A stretch of DNA of 64,000 nucleotides from DASUPK01 sp963815665 (GCA_963815665.1 CAWFHN010000006.1:62001-126000); one strand, 5' to 3'; shown: positions 25,155 to 35,690, counted from the stretch's first letter. Numbers and translations are program-made. The notes: generated from the sequence alone by a model not told the origin.

Positions 25155-25837
25155 ATGACTGGCAAGCACCGGCGCGAGGCCGCGACGAATGGCGTGTGGA
25201 GATCGCGCTCGACGAGGAGCACAACGGCGCCAAGCTGGGCGACGCGCTCCATCACCTTCAGCTCGACAACGAGGTCCGCAAGCTCCTCGGCGGCAGCGTG
25301 GTCGTGACCCGCGACGGCCGCTTCGTCTTCCTCTACGCGTGGCACGAGGAATCGGCGCAGGAGGCCGAGCATGTCGTCAAGAACGTGATGCAGGACGAGA
25401 AGCTGGCCGGAGAGGTCAGGCTGATGCGCTGGCATCCGATCGCCGAGGAATGGAAGGACGCCTCCGAGCCGCTTCCGGATGACGAGGCCGCCCGGGCCCA
25501 GGAATTGCACGAGGCCGAGCACGAGGGGTTCGATGAGGCCCACCGCTATGGCGAGTACCCATGGGAGGTCGTGATCGACCTTCCTCACATCCGAGACGGG
25601 CAGTCCCTCGCCAAGGAGCTGCGCGAGGAGGGATTGCCGGTGAAGCGCCACTTCCGCTCCCTACTGGTGGGCGCGCCGTCGGAGGACAAGGCAATCGAAG
25701 TCGGCGAGCGCCTGGAGGGCGAGACCCCCGAGGGCGCCCGCATCGGGATTCGCGGCAACCCGGACGACATGCCGCTCCCCGCCTTCGTCAACCTGAGCGC
25801 GCTCAAGCCCGGCTTCCTGCGGGATCTCGGCCTCTAG
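25151..25837 (+). CDS. Hypothetical protein with two related alpha/beta repeats
   Basis: The 228-residue acidic protein has no family I can name. Two segments look related: residues about 14-100 (WRVEIALDEEHNGAKLGDAL) and 143-215 (WEVVIDLPHIRDGQSLAKEL). Each starts with W-x-V-x-I-x-L, has a helix with Leu spacing, a second strand of VVV/LLVG type, and an Ala/Glu-rich helix (EESAQEAEHV and SEDKAIEVGE). This suggests an internal duplication of a small ferredoxin-like unit. It is cytosolic with no signal. Its ATG overlaps the metallophosphoesterase stop. Confidence 0.75.
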   Translation: MNDWQAPARGRDEWRVEIALDEEHNGAKLGDALHHLQLDNEVRKLLGGSVVVTRDGRFVFLYAWHEESAQEAEHVVKNVMQDEKLAGEVRLMRWHPIAEEWKDASEPLPDDEAARAQELHEAEHEGFDEAHRYGEYPWEVVIDLPHIRDGQSLAKELREEGLPVKRHFRSLLVGAPSEDKAIEVGERLEGETPEGARIGIRGNPDDMPLPAFVNLSALKPGFLRDLGL

Positions 25838-25860
25838 TGCCCCGCCCGGCGGGGCACTAG
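25834..25860 (+). terminator. Perfect 13-bp inverted repeat at the end of the repeat-protein gene
   Basis: CTAGTGCCCCGCC and its exact complement flank a single central C, giving a very stable hairpin that includes the stop codon TAG (25835-25837). No U-tract follows. It separates the metallophosphoesterase pair from the TMEM175-like gene that starts at 25868 and is the clearest terminator-like structure in this part. Confidence 0.65.
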
Positions 25861-25867
25861 CTCGGCC

Positions 25868-26506
25868 GTGCCCCGCCGCTACGACCGCGAGAGCGCGGAG
25901 TTCGGCAGGGTGCTGGCGTTCAGCGACGGGCTGTTCGCGATCGCGATGACGCTGCTGATCGTGGCGGTCGCGGTCCCGCACATCTCGGACGAGGGCAGCG
26001 TCCACCAGCTGGCCGACGCGCTCAACGACCTGGCCCCGGCCTTCACCAGCTTCTTCATCAGCTTCGCGGTGATCGGCCGCTATTGGCTCGCCCACCATCA
26101 GTTCGTCTCGCTGCTGAAGGCGATGGACCAGGGATTCATCGGCCTCAACCTCGTCTACCTGGCGTTCATCGCCTTCCTCCCCTTCCCCACCGCCCTGCTC
26201 GGCGAGTACTTCTCCAACCCGCTCTCGGTCGTGCTCTACGCGGTGAACGTCGGGATCGTCAGCGGCCTGGAGGTCGTGCTCTTCCGCCACGCCTATCGCC
26301 GGGATCTGCTGTGGCGAAAGCCGACGCCGGAGGTCTATCGCTTCGGGGTGTTCGCATCCCTCTCGCCCGTCTTCTTCTTCGCAGTCTCGATTCCGGTGGC
26401 GTTCGTCTCGACCACGCTGGCCGTCCTGATCTGGTTCCTCGCGGTCCCCTTCGGGACCCTGGCCGCGCGGCGGGCGCCCGAGGGCGTCGAGTCCCTGCTG
26501 GGCTAG
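25868..26506 (+). CDS. TMEM175-family (DUF1211) potassium-channel-like membrane protein
   Basis: The 212-residue protein from GTG at 25868 has about six hydrophobic helices. Residues 18-28 (FSDGLFAIAMT) carry the FSD signature of the first helix of TMEM175/DUF1211 proteins, and ISFAVIGRYWLAHHQFV near 75 is also characteristic. Bacterial members form tetrameric K+ channels with a single six-helix repeat. The start is only eight bases after a strong hairpin, so it probably has its own promoter or is leaderless. Confidence 0.85.
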   Translation: MPRRYDRESAEFGRVLAFSDGLFAIAMTLLIVAVAVPHISDEGSVHQLADALNDLAPAFTSFFISFAVIGRYWLAHHQFVSLLKAMDQGFIGLNLVYLAFIAFLPFPTALLGEYFSNPLSVVLYAVNVGIVSGLEVVLFRHAYRRDLLWRKPTPEVYRFGVFASLSPVFFFAVSIPVAFVSTTLAVLIWFLAVPFGTLAARRAPEGVESLLG

Positions 26507-26508
26507 AT

Positions 26509-28014
26509 CTAGTTGCCGATGACGCGGTCCCGGCCCGCTTCCTTGGCCGCGTAGAGCGCCGTGTCGGCCCGCGCCGTCAGCGCTTCCGCGCTCTCCTCGC
26601 CGTCCCAGCGGCAGACGCCGGCCGAGCAGGTCTGCCCGTCCGGGAGCGACTCGCGCAGGCGGTCGAGCATCTGGCGCGCCCGGTCGAGATTGGTGCCCGG
26701 GAGAGCGAGCGTAAACTCCTCCCCCCCGTAGCGGGCCAGGATGTCCCCGGCACGCAGGGTCTGGCTCCAGGCGCCCGCCATCTGCTTGAGAAAGCGGTCG
26801 CCGGCCTGGTGGCCGTGGGCGTCGTTGTACTGCTTGAAACGGTCCAGGTCGAGGATCGCGACGCAGAGCGCGCCGGCGTTCCGATCGGCGCGCGAGAGCT
26901 CGCGGCCGAGCTCCTCGTCCCAGGCACGGCGATTCAACAGGCCGGTGAGATCGTCGGTGCGAGCCGCGACCTCGAGCCGGCCCAGGAGCTCGCCGCGCTC
27001 GATGGCGATCGCCGCCTCGAGCGCCAGCAGCCTGACCGCGCGACGGGTCTCCCCGCCGAGCTGCGCGAGCGGCTCATTCCAGTAGACGGCGAGCACCCCG
27101 ACCGCGGTGCTCTTGTCCCGGATGATCGGCTGCCACAGCGCGGCCCCGGCCTCGAAGCTCGGTAGGAGCTCCTGGGCGGACTTCGTTCCCTGCAGCGGCG
27201 CGAAGCGATCGGTGGCGGATGTGAAGGCCTGGATCGCGCCGGAGCTCGGGGTGACGAACGGCAGGGACACTCCCTCGGCGTCCGCTCCCGCCACGGCGGT
27301 GGCCTGCAGGGCATCGCCAGTGTGGTTCGGCCGCCACAGCACCGCGGCGGAGGCGTGAGCCGTCCGCACGGCGGCAGAGCAGATCGCCCAGCCCACCGCT
27401 CGTGGATCGCTCTGGGTGGCGAGCTGCCTGGCCACCTCGCCCACGGCCTCGAGGTTCGCGGCCCGCCGTTCGGAGCTGACGGTCTCGCGCCGCAGCCGTC
27501 CGGCGAGAGCATCGACGAGCATGCCGGCCACCAGGATGCTCCCGATCGTCACCACCCAGCGGGCGACCGGCGTTGGTCCGGAGAGCTCGGTGAGGACCCA
27601 GCCATAGGCGACGCCGACGAATGCCATCTGGACGGCGCCCCAGCGGCGACCGAAGAAGAAGAACGCGTAGACGCCGATCCAGAGGTACCAGATCGTGTAG
27701 TAGCCGCTCGGATCGTGCCCGTAGTACACGGCTCGGGTGACGACCACTGTGCCGGCCAAGACGATGACCTGGAGCATCCAGCCGGTCAGCCGGTTGCGCA
27801 CGAAGAGGAGGACCGCGCCGGCGGCGAACGCGATCACCACGTTGCTCCACAGCGCGGGCGAGTCGAATGAGCTCGGGTGCGGCAGCAGCAGCGAGAGGCC
27901 GCCGATGATGCCGCCGGCCATGAACAGCCAGCCGAGGACGGTCGCCATCGTCCGCGGCTGACTGAACTCGCCGCCGGCGACCCCTATTTCGAGAGCCCCT
28001 TCGCCGGTTCGCAC
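26509..28014 (-). CDS. Diguanylate cyclase: membrane sensor, GAF-like and GGDEF domains
   Basis: The 501-residue protein has about six N-terminal hydrophobic helices (residues 25-170), a GAF-like middle domain (about 190-335) and a C-terminal GGDEF domain. The active site YGGEEF is intact. RAGD lies five residues before it, matching the RxxD product-inhibition I-site, so the enzyme should make cyclic di-GMP and be feedback-controlled. DDLTGLLNRRAWDEEL and DLDRFKQYNDAHGH are the other domain landmarks. Its 3' end faces the TMEM175-like gene. Confidence 0.9.
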   Translation of the reverse strand: MRTGEGALEIGVAGGEFSQPRTMATVLGWLFMAGGIIGGLSLLLPHPSSFDSPALWSNVVIAFAAGAVLLFVRNRLTGWMLQVIVLAGTVVVTRAVYYGHDPSGYYTIWYLWIGVYAFFFFGRRWGAVQMAFVGVAYGWVLTELSGPTPVARWVVTIGSILVAGMLVDALAGRLRRETVSSERRAANLEAVGEVARQLATQSDPRAVGWAICSAAVRTAHASAAVLWRPNHTGDALQATAVAGADAEGVSLPFVTPSSGAIQAFTSATDRFAPLQGTKSAQELLPSFEAGAALWQPIIRDKSTAVGVLAVYWNEPLAQLGGETRRAVRLLALEAAIAIERGELLGRLEVAARTDDLTGLLNRRAWDEELGRELSRADRNAGALCVAILDLDRFKQYNDAHGHQAGDRFLKQMAGAWSQTLRAGDILARYGGEEFTLALPGTNLDRARQMLDRLRESLPDGQTCSAGVCRWDGEESAEALTARADTALYAAKEAGRDRVIGN

Positions 28015-28090
28015 GGCGCCAGGATTTCACGGCGACCGCGGTCCCGACATCCGTAGTTAACGCCGAATCTGGCCTCTTTACCCTGAACTG

Positions 28091-28954
28091 GTGAGCGAGA
28101 GCGGCTCCATAGACCCAGGCACGTCGATTGGCGCCGTGCGCCTGACCGTCGCCGACCTCGAGGGGGCCCGCGACTTCTACCGGGACGCGATCGGGCTCTC
28201 CGAGCTCGAACCACGAGACGGGATCGTTCGCCTCGGAACGAACGGGCAGCCGCTGATCGAGCTGGTGGGCGATCCGGACGCAACTCCCCGTCCCCGCGGC
28301 ACCAGCGGCCTCTTCCACCTGGCAATCGTGGTCCCGAGCCGGGCGGACCTCGCCCGCGCCCTGCAGCGCGTCGCCGAGGCCGGCCGGCGCCTGAGCGGCG
28401 CCTCCGACCACCTGGTCAGCGAGGCGCTCTACCTCAGCGACCCGGAGGGCAACGGGATCGAGCTATATCGCGACCGCCCGCGAGAGGAGTGGCCGATCCG
28501 CGACGGCGTCCTGCAGATGGACACCCTGCCCTTGGATCTCGACGGCGTCCTCGGCGAGCTGCGCCGGGACGACGCCGGCGCCGGAATGCCCGGCGGCACT
28601 CGCATCGGCCACGTGCACCTGAACGTGGGCAACCTGAGCGCGGCCGAGGCCTTCTACTGCGGGGCGCTCGGCTTCGACGTCATGGTCCGCGGCTATCCGG
28701 GCGCTCTGTTCGTCTCGGCCGGCGGCTACCACCACCACGTCGGGCTCAACACCTGGGCGGGCGAGGGGGCGCCTCCCCCGCCGCCGGGCAGCCGCGGGCT
28801 CCGGCAGTTCGAGGTCAGGCTGCCGTCTCCGGACCAGCTCGCCGCCGAAGAGGATCGCCTCCGCGAGGCCGGCTTCGAGCCCGTCCGCGATGACGGCCTG
28901 GTGCGGGTAACCGACCCGTCGGGCAACGGGGTCGTGCTGCGCGCCTCAGCCTGA
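28091..28954 (+). CDS. VOC-family protein, two glyoxalase units (CatE-like)
   Basis: The 287-residue protein contains two vicinal-oxygen-chelate units: residues about 12-128 (VRLTVADLEGARDFYRDAIG to DPEGNGIELYRD) and about 172-285 (IGHVHLNVGNLSAAEAFYCG to DPSGNGVVLRA). The arrangement matches CatE/YfiE-type catechol-2,3-dioxygenase-like proteins, with candidate metal ligands His in FHLAIV, HVHLNV and the Glu of GIELY. Substrate unknown. GTG start at 28091. Its 3' end overlaps a convergent second VOC gene by 9 bases. Confidence 0.8.
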   Translation: MSESGSIDPGTSIGAVRLTVADLEGARDFYRDAIGLSELEPRDGIVRLGTNGQPLIELVGDPDATPRPRGTSGLFHLAIVVPSRADLARALQRVAEAGRRLSGASDHLVSEALYLSDPEGNGIELYRDRPREEWPIRDGVLQMDTLPLDLDGVLGELRRDDAGAGMPGGTRIGHVHLNVGNLSAAEAFYCGALGFDVMVRGYPGALFVSAGGYHHHVGLNTWAGEGAPPPPPGSRGLRQFEVRLPSPDQLAAEEDRLREAGFEPVRDDGLVRVTDPSGNGVVLRASA

Positions 28955-29362
28955 CCGCGTCGCGGTCGTCTGGCCCACCTCGATCAGGTGGCCGTCGGGA
29001 TCGCGCATGTAGCAGCGGATCTCGCTCCCCCGGTCCTGAGGCGGGGTGATGAATGTCGCGCCCCTGGAGCTCCACTCCTCGTAGCAGCGCTGGATGTCGG
29101 CGACGCGGATGTTGAGGAAGGCGCTCGCGCGGTTCGGGTCGTCCGGCACGTCGAGCACGACCTCGGGCTTGTCCTCGGTCGGGCCGCCGCCGACGTTGAT
29201 GATCACCCAGCTGTTGGCGAGCTGGACAATCGTCGGCTCGCCCTCCATCACGACCTCGCCGCCGAGGACGTCGACGTAGAAGGCGGCCGAGCGCGGCACG
29301 TCCGCGCTGATGATGAAGTGCGTCAGCACGATTCCCTCGCTCGGCGCCGGAAACTCAGCCAT
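28946..29362 (-). CDS. VOC-family (glyoxalase/bleomycin-resistance-like) protein
   Basis: The 138-residue protein is a single-unit VOC protein: LTHFIISADVPRSAAFYVDVLG near residue 13, FLNIRVADIQRCYEEW near 83, and IRCYMRDPDGHLIEVGQT at the C-terminus. His and Glu are at the positions used as metal ligands. Members include lyases, dioxygenases and antibiotic-binding proteins, and the role here cannot be told. It converges with the two-unit VOC gene, which is not a close copy. Confidence 0.8.
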   Translation of the reverse strand: MAEFPAPSEGIVLTHFIISADVPRSAAFYVDVLGGEVVMEGEPTIVQLANSWVIINVGGGPTEDKPEVVLDVPDDPNRASAFLNIRVADIQRCYEEWSSRGATFITPPQDRGSEIRCYMRDPDGHLIEVGQTTATRSG

Positions 29363-29403
29363 CGTTCTCAGGCTACCTTCCCTACCTCGTGTCGAACCGC
29401 GTA

Positions 29404-29429
29404 TTGCGATCTTTGTACGCGCGGATAAT
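29404..29429 (+). promoter_or_regulatory. Possible glutamine synthetase promoter
   Basis: TTGCGA (29404-29409) and GATAAT (29424-29429) resemble sigma-70 hexamers in a locally AT-richer patch about 105 bases before the glutamine synthetase start. The 14-base spacing is shorter than the usual 16-18, so this is tentative. Confidence 0.25.
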
Positions 29430-29489
29430 GCGCCAAGCGTGCCTGGGCCTCTAATCTCCGGCCCTCGTTTCGTGAGAGACCAACCTCGG

Positions 29490-29515
29490 CGCGCCCGCAG
29501 GCGCGTCACGCCTGC
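29490..29515 (+). promoter_or_regulatory. Two mutually exclusive leader hairpins before type III glutamine synthetase
   Basis: CGCGCC/GGCGCG (29490-29495 with 29500-29505) and GCAGGCG/CGCCTGC (29497-29503 with 29509-29515) share bases and cannot form together. The second ends one base before the ribosome-binding run GAGGAGG (29516-29522). The layout could switch access to the ribosome-binding site, but no known glutamine-riboswitch consensus was recognised, so function is inference. Confidence 0.35.
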
Positions 29516-29533
29516 GAGGAGGCTGCCCCGAAG

Positions 29534-31678
<2,145 letters not shown>

Positions 31679-31683
31679 CGGTC

Positions 31684-31721
31684 GCCCCCTTGACAGCGGG
31701 TCGCCTTCAAAGAGAGGGGGC
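31684..31721 (+). terminator. Bulged hairpin after glutamine synthetase
   Basis: GCCCCCT (31684-31690) pairs with AGGGGGC (31715-31721), and TGA/TCA just inside can extend the stem with a four-base bulge. It begins 5 bases after the stop codon, as expected of a terminator without a long U-tract. Confidence 0.45.
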
Positions 31722-31810
31722 AACTCCTCGGCGATGTACTGCGTGGGCGATGTCGGTGGTCAGGGCAAATACGGATGCTTCGCCTACAGAGGTGTGCCAG
31801 CCTCAGACCA

Positions 31811-32818
31811 ATGCCTCGACTCGGTCGCCACCTGATGCTGGCAGCGATGCTCCTCCTCGCCTCGGCGTCGATTGCCAAGGCACAGGATCAGCAACCGACC
31901 CAGGGGCAAGAGCTACAGCAGCAGCCAACGAGGGTCGTTGCGACGTTCAGGGTCAGTCACGGCCACGCCAAGAAGGTCAAGCACGGGCTTGCAGTGCGCA
32001 TCAAGGATTTCTCGGCGCATGCGGGGGAAAAGGCGTCGGGCGGGACTCTCCCCGGGAAGAAGCGCCTGGGACAGAGGACGGTCCGCTATCTGTGGGACTG
32101 GCGCCGCGATTCCAAGGGCGAGCAGAGGAGGGCGGTGCTCACTCTCGGTGGCGGGGAAAAGATCGCCATCACGATGCGCCACCCCCGCATCGAGGACGGG
32201 GACCTGCTCTTCCGCGCCCGCCGTACCTCTCCGGCCGCCCTGCCCCAGGACTTCGTCAGCGCCAACCTGCGGGTCGCCGACAACTGGTATCCAATCGTCG
32301 CCCGCCTCAGCGCGAAGCCCACCGATCAAGGTGGCTACAGCTGCACTGAAGATAAGTGGCGCACCGGCCCCTTCAACTGCAACGGATCGGGTGAGGCCAA
32401 GAACACCGAGCCGTGGAACGGTTGCCCCGGTCTTGGATGTAACTGGAACTCGACCGACGGGGGGCGCGTGTTCCAGATGCTGGGCTACCAGCAGGTGGAA
32501 GTCTTTTGCCCGCTTTGCAACGCCACCAATACGCGCTACGTGAACCGGACGGCTGCGCTGAACGGAACCTCGGGAGGCTGGGGAGGGCGCCAGGTCACGA
32601 TCAACAGCAGCAGTTATTACGGCTCAAACAGCGGATCCGGGTGGGGGTCCTGCACCAAGAGGCCGATCTCGGGCAGCGATGACTCACTGGTCGGCAAGCC
32701 GGGCGGCCCCCTGCGGACCGATCTCAAGTTCATAGGCGGCATCTTCCAATACCCCTGGTACGTCCTCACCGTCACCGGCTACCTCTCCGAGCCGTTCCCG
32801 CCGCCGGAGAGTTGCTAG
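31811..32818 (+). CDS. Secreted protein of unknown function
   Basis: ATG at 31811 gives a 335-residue protein with a signal peptide (RLGRHLMLAAMLLLASASIAKA then Gln-rich QDQQPTQGQ; a longer in-frame start at 31775 exists). Residues about 40-150 form a basic, strand-rich domain (VVATFRVSHGHAKKVKHG). The C-terminal half has several Cys (SCTED, NCNGSG, GCPGLGCNWNS, FCPLCNA, GSCTKRP) and many Asn, Ser and Gly, suggesting a disulfide-bonded extracellular domain. Base composition is less GC-rich than in neighbouring genes. I recognise no family. Confidence 0.7.
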   Translation: MPRLGRHLMLAAMLLLASASIAKAQDQQPTQGQELQQQPTRVVATFRVSHGHAKKVKHGLAVRIKDFSAHAGEKASGGTLPGKKRLGQRTVRYLWDWRRDSKGEQRRAVLTLGGGEKIAITMRHPRIEDGDLLFRARRTSPAALPQDFVSANLRVADNWYPIVARLSAKPTDQGGYSCTEDKWRTGPFNCNGSGEAKNTEPWNGCPGLGCNWNSTDGGRVFQMLGYQQVEVFCPLCNATNTRYVNRTAALNGTSGGWGGRQVTINSSSYYGSNSGSGWGSCTKRPISGSDDSLVGKPGGPLRTDLKFIGGIFQYPWYVLTVTGYLSEPFPPPESC

Positions 32819-32903
32819 CGGCCGGCGCAGCTCCCGGGAACGATCTGCGCCCCGGCTTCCTGGAGGTCGGGACTCTGGCCATGTAGGCCAGCGAGCTCCC
32901 TGT

Positions 32904-32926
32904 ATTCTTTGACTCAGTCAAGGAAT
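32904..32926 (+). promoter_or_regulatory. Palindromic MarR-type operator abutting the start codon
   Basis: TTGACT-C-AGTCAA (32909-32921) is a perfect palindrome around one C. With its flanks the two 11-base arms (32904-32914 and 32916-32926) differ at one position. It ends immediately before the ATG at 32927 and covers the AAGGA ribosome-binding run. MarR proteins bind such palindromes and often repress their own genes, so autoregulation is the natural reading. Confidence 0.6.
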
Positions 32927-33862
32927 ATGGCGAGCGCGACGAAGAAGCCTGAGGCCCACCGCGTCGCAGCCGTACGCGCCTTCAACCGGTTTTATCCACT
33001 CAAGGTCGGCCTCCTCTCCCCCGGCTACCTGCACAGCTCGTTTTCGATCACCGAGGCGCGGGTGATCCACGAGATCGCCACACACCCGGGGACGGAGGTT
33101 GCCCACCTTCGTCGCGAGCTTGGCCTGGACGCGGGCTATCTCAGCCGGATCCTCAACCGCTTCGGAGAAGAGGGTCTGATCAAGCGCATGCGCTCGAGCG
33201 CCGACCGCCGCCGTCAGCTGGTCGAGCTGACCGCCAAGGGGCGCCGCACCTTCGCGAGTCTCGACCGGCGCTCGGGCAGCGAGATCGGCGAGGTGCTTGA
33301 CGCGTACTCCGACGAGCAGCAGCGGCGCCTTGTGGAGGCGATGAGCTCGATCCGTCGGATTCTCGGCGAGCCGCTGGAGCGGCGCCGTATGGAGATCCGC
33401 TCCATCCGCCCGGGCGATCACGGCTGGGTGCTCGAGCGACATGCTCACCTGTACGACGACGATCTCGGGTGGCCTCCGGAGTTCGAGGCCCTCGTCGCCC
33501 GGATCCTCGCCGAGTTCCTCTCCGAGCATGACCCGGAGCGCGAGCGGGGCTGGATCGCCGAACTCGACGGTGAGCGCGCCGGCGCCGTCTACTGCGTTCG
33601 CCACTCCGACGACGTCGCCCAGCTCCGCCTCCTCTTCGTCGAGGACTGGGCGCGCGGCTTCGGCGTCGGCCGCGGGCTGGTCGAGCGCTGCATTCGCTTT
33701 GCTCGTGCCAAGGGGTATGAGCGCATGGTTCTCTGGACCAACAGCTCGCTGACCAGCGCCCGGCGGATCTACGACGCGGCCGGGTTCAGGCAGACGAGCG
33801 AGGCGCCCAACGACGTCTTCCCAGAGGGAACGGTCGGCCAGGAGCTATGGCTCGATCTCTAG
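32927..33862 (+). CDS. MarR-type regulator fused to a GNAT acetyltransferase
   Basis: The 311-residue protein has an N-terminal MarR winged helix (about residues 10-140; FSITEARVIHEIA, LDAGYLSRILNRFGEEGLI, and the wing SSADRRRQLVELTAKG). A C-terminal GNAT domain (about 155-310) has QLRLLFVEDWARGFGVGRGLVERC as the acetyl-CoA loop and NSSLTSARRIYDAAGF. Such fusions are known in actinomycetes; the ligand and acetyl acceptor are not. ATG at 32927 was chosen over an in-frame TTG at 32909 because the latter lies inside the palindromic operator. Confidence 0.85.
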   Translation: MASATKKPEAHRVAAVRAFNRFYPLKVGLLSPGYLHSSFSITEARVIHEIATHPGTEVAHLRRELGLDAGYLSRILNRFGEEGLIKRMRSSADRRRQLVELTAKGRRTFASLDRRSGSEIGEVLDAYSDEQQRRLVEAMSSIRRILGEPLERRRMEIRSIRPGDHGWVLERHAHLYDDDLGWPPEFEALVARILAEFLSEHDPERERGWIAELDGERAGAVYCVRHSDDVAQLRLLFVEDWARGFGVGRGLVERCIRFARAKGYERMVLWTNSSLTSARRIYDAAGFRQTSEAPNDVFPEGTVGQELWLDL

Positions 33863-33878
33863 CCGGGACCAGTCCCGG
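33863..33878 (+). terminator. Hairpin directly after the MarR-GNAT gene
   Basis: CCGGGAC (33863-33869) and GTCCCGG (33872-33878) flank two bases, a compact stem starting on the base after the stop codon. It lies 18 bases before the next ATG and probably separates the two genes' transcripts. Confidence 0.5.
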
Positions 33879-33896
33879 ATCTCGTCGAATGCAGCT

Positions 33897-34316
33897 ATGA
33901 CTAGAAGCGTGTCCGAGCTACATGGAGCGGAGCATGTCGAGCGCTACCGTGCGACCGATGGCGAGGAGGGTCATGACTGGCGCGGCACCCACACCCTCCT
34001 GCTGACCACCACCGGCAGGCGTTCGGGCGAGCCGCGGACCACTCCGCTGATCTACGGACAACACGGGGACGACTACATGGTCGTCGCCTCGAAGGGCGGC
34101 TCCGATGCCCCGCCGGCCTGGTACCGGAACCTCGAGGAGAACCCCGAGGTCGAGATCCAGGTCAAGGACCGGATCATGAAGGCGCGCGCTCGCACTGCGA
34201 CCCCCGAGGAGAAGCCGGAGCTCTGGCGGACGATGACTCGCGAGTGGCCGGCGTACGACGAGTACCAGGAGAGCACCGAGCGCGAGATCCCGGTGGTCGT
34301 GCTCGAGCCGGACTGA
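33897..34316 (+). CDS. Deazaflavin (F420)-dependent nitroreductase-family protein (DUF385)
   Basis: The 139-residue protein matches the Ddn/DUF385 split-barrel family: THTLLLTTTGRRSGEPRTTPLIYG near residue 31, YMVVASKGGSDAPPAWYRNLEENPEVEIQV near 60 and AYDEYQESTEREIPVVVLEP at the end. These proteins bind deazaflavin F420 or related cofactors and reduce nitro compounds, enones or quinones. Together with the F420-reductase-like gene at 42.4 kb it suggests an F420-using organism. It converges with the acyltransferase gene 12 bases away. Confidence 0.88.
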   Translation: MTRSVSELHGAEHVERYRATDGEEGHDWRGTHTLLLTTTGRRSGEPRTTPLIYGQHGDDYMVVASKGGSDAPPAWYRNLEENPEVEIQVKDRIMKARARTATPEEKPELWRTMTREWPAYDEYQESTEREIPVVVLEPD

Positions 34317-34328
34317 GCGCGCCGCGGC

Positions 34329-35690
34329 TCAGGCGTGCGCGAGCAGCTCGTCGACCGAGCCGTTGACCTCCGCAGCCAGCCGATCGGCGTCGGGGAGGCT
34401 CTCCTGCGCCGCGTAGAGACCGAAGCACGCCCGCTCGCCGACGCTGGTCATGCCAATCGAGACGGTGTGGTGATCGGCGATCGGGACCACCGGGTAGGCG
34501 ACCTCCATCTCGCAGCCGAGCATGTACATCGGCTGACGGGGCCCGGGGATGTTGGAGACCGTGATGTTGTAGGAGCGAGGGCTGGCCGCCGCACGCGAGA
34601 TGGCGTGCTGCGCGGTGCGGGGCAGGTACCTGATCGCGGCCAGGGCGGCGTTGGCGGCCTCGGGATCCCCGGCCTCCTTCCGCTCGCTCATCGCAAGGTG
34701 GACGTCCTGCAGCCGCCGGACCGGATCGGGCTCGTCGCAGGGGAGATCGACGAAGACGAACGAGATCCGGTTGCCGAGCTCCGGCGCTCCGCGGTCCTCA
34801 CGCAGGTTCACCGGAACCATCGTCTTCAAAGGAGCCGCCTCCTCGCCGGACCCTTCGACGAACCGCCGCATGCCTCCGGCGGAGGCCGCCAGCAGAACGT
34901 CGTTGACCGACACACCGAACACCTTCCCGATCCGCCTCAGCTCGGAGAACGGGCGATCGAACCAGGCCAGGTGGCGGGCGGCCGTGATCGGCTGGTTGAC
35001 GGGCGCCCTCGGCTCTGCGGGGCGCATGGCCTGCGCGAACGCGCCACCCGCGCGGCGGGCCTGCTCGGCCATCTCGCCCAGGCGGCCCGGCGAACGGGTG
35101 AGCAGTGCAGCGAAGCGAGCCAGCGATGCCTGCTCGCGCAGCCTGTCCAGCACTCCCCCGACCAGCCGGCGGCCCGGGCCTGGAGTGCGCTCGGGCCGCC
35201 AGCGGTCGGACTCGGGGGCGGGCGGGGTTGGAGTTGGGTCGAGCAGAAGGCTGCCGAGCTCGACGGCGGCGATCCCGTCGACCATGCAGTGATGCGCCTT
35301 GCCGACGAGGCCGATCCGGCCGTCGTCGAGCCGGTCGGCGATGCAGATCTGCCACAGCGGCAGATCCCGCGGCAGCTGCTGCGACATGCAGGAATCGGCG
35401 AGATCCTCCAGGCGACCGGCGCTCGAGGCGGTCACATGACGGTTGACGTCGAAATCCGGGTCATCCACCCAGATCGGCGCATTCAGACCCAGCGGCACCC
35501 GGGCGATCCTCTGCCGGTAGCGGGGGGCGCGAGAGAGCCGGCTCTCTATGTGATCGCGAAGCTCCGCGAAGCTCGGCCGAGGTTCGCCCTCGGGCGGCCG
35601 GAAAGTCGCCGCCCAACCGACGTGCATATGAGCAGTCGCGCTCTCGACTGCCAGGAATGAATCATCGAGCGCGGATAGCCGTCCGTTCAC
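34329..35690 (-). CDS. Wax ester synthase / diacylglycerol acyltransferase (WS/DGAT)
   Basis: The 453-residue protein from GTG at 35690 starts NGRLSALDDSFLAVESATAHMHVG and carries the acyltransferase active-site motif HHCMVDG near residue 130 (HHxxxDG). Further WS/DGAT landmarks are VNDVLLAASAGGMRRF near 255, NLREDRGAPELGNRISFVF and TVSNIPGPRQPMYMLG near 395. It esterifies fatty alcohols or diacylglycerol with acyl-CoA to make storage lipid. It is monocistronic on minus, and a short Trp-rich open frame lies just upstream (35758-35883). Confidence 0.9.
   Translation of the reverse strand: MNGRLSALDDSFLAVESATAHMHVGWAATFRPPEGEPRPSFAELRDHIESRLSRAPRYRQRIARVPLGLNAPIWVDDPDFDVNRHVTASSAGRLEDLADSCMSQQLPRDLPLWQICIADRLDDGRIGLVGKAHHCMVDGIAAVELGSLLLDPTPTPPAPESDRWRPERTPGPGRRLVGGVLDRLREQASLARFAALLTRSPGRLGEMAEQARRAGGAFAQAMRPAEPRAPVNQPITAARHLAWFDRPFSELRRIGKVFGVSVNDVLLAASAGGMRRFVEGSGEEAAPLKTMVPVNLREDRGAPELGNRISFVFVDLPCDEPDPVRRLQDVHLAMSERKEAGDPEAANAALAAIRYLPRTAQHAISRAAASPRSYNITVSNIPGPRQPMYMLGCEMEVAYPVVPIADHHTVSIGMTSVGERACFGLYAAQESLPDADRLAAEVNGSVDELLAHA

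Noticed and set aside
29430..29533. Glutamine-type riboswitch before the glutamine synthetase gene
   Set aside because: The conserved bases I remember for the glnA and downstream-peptide motifs are not visible; only generic hairpins are.
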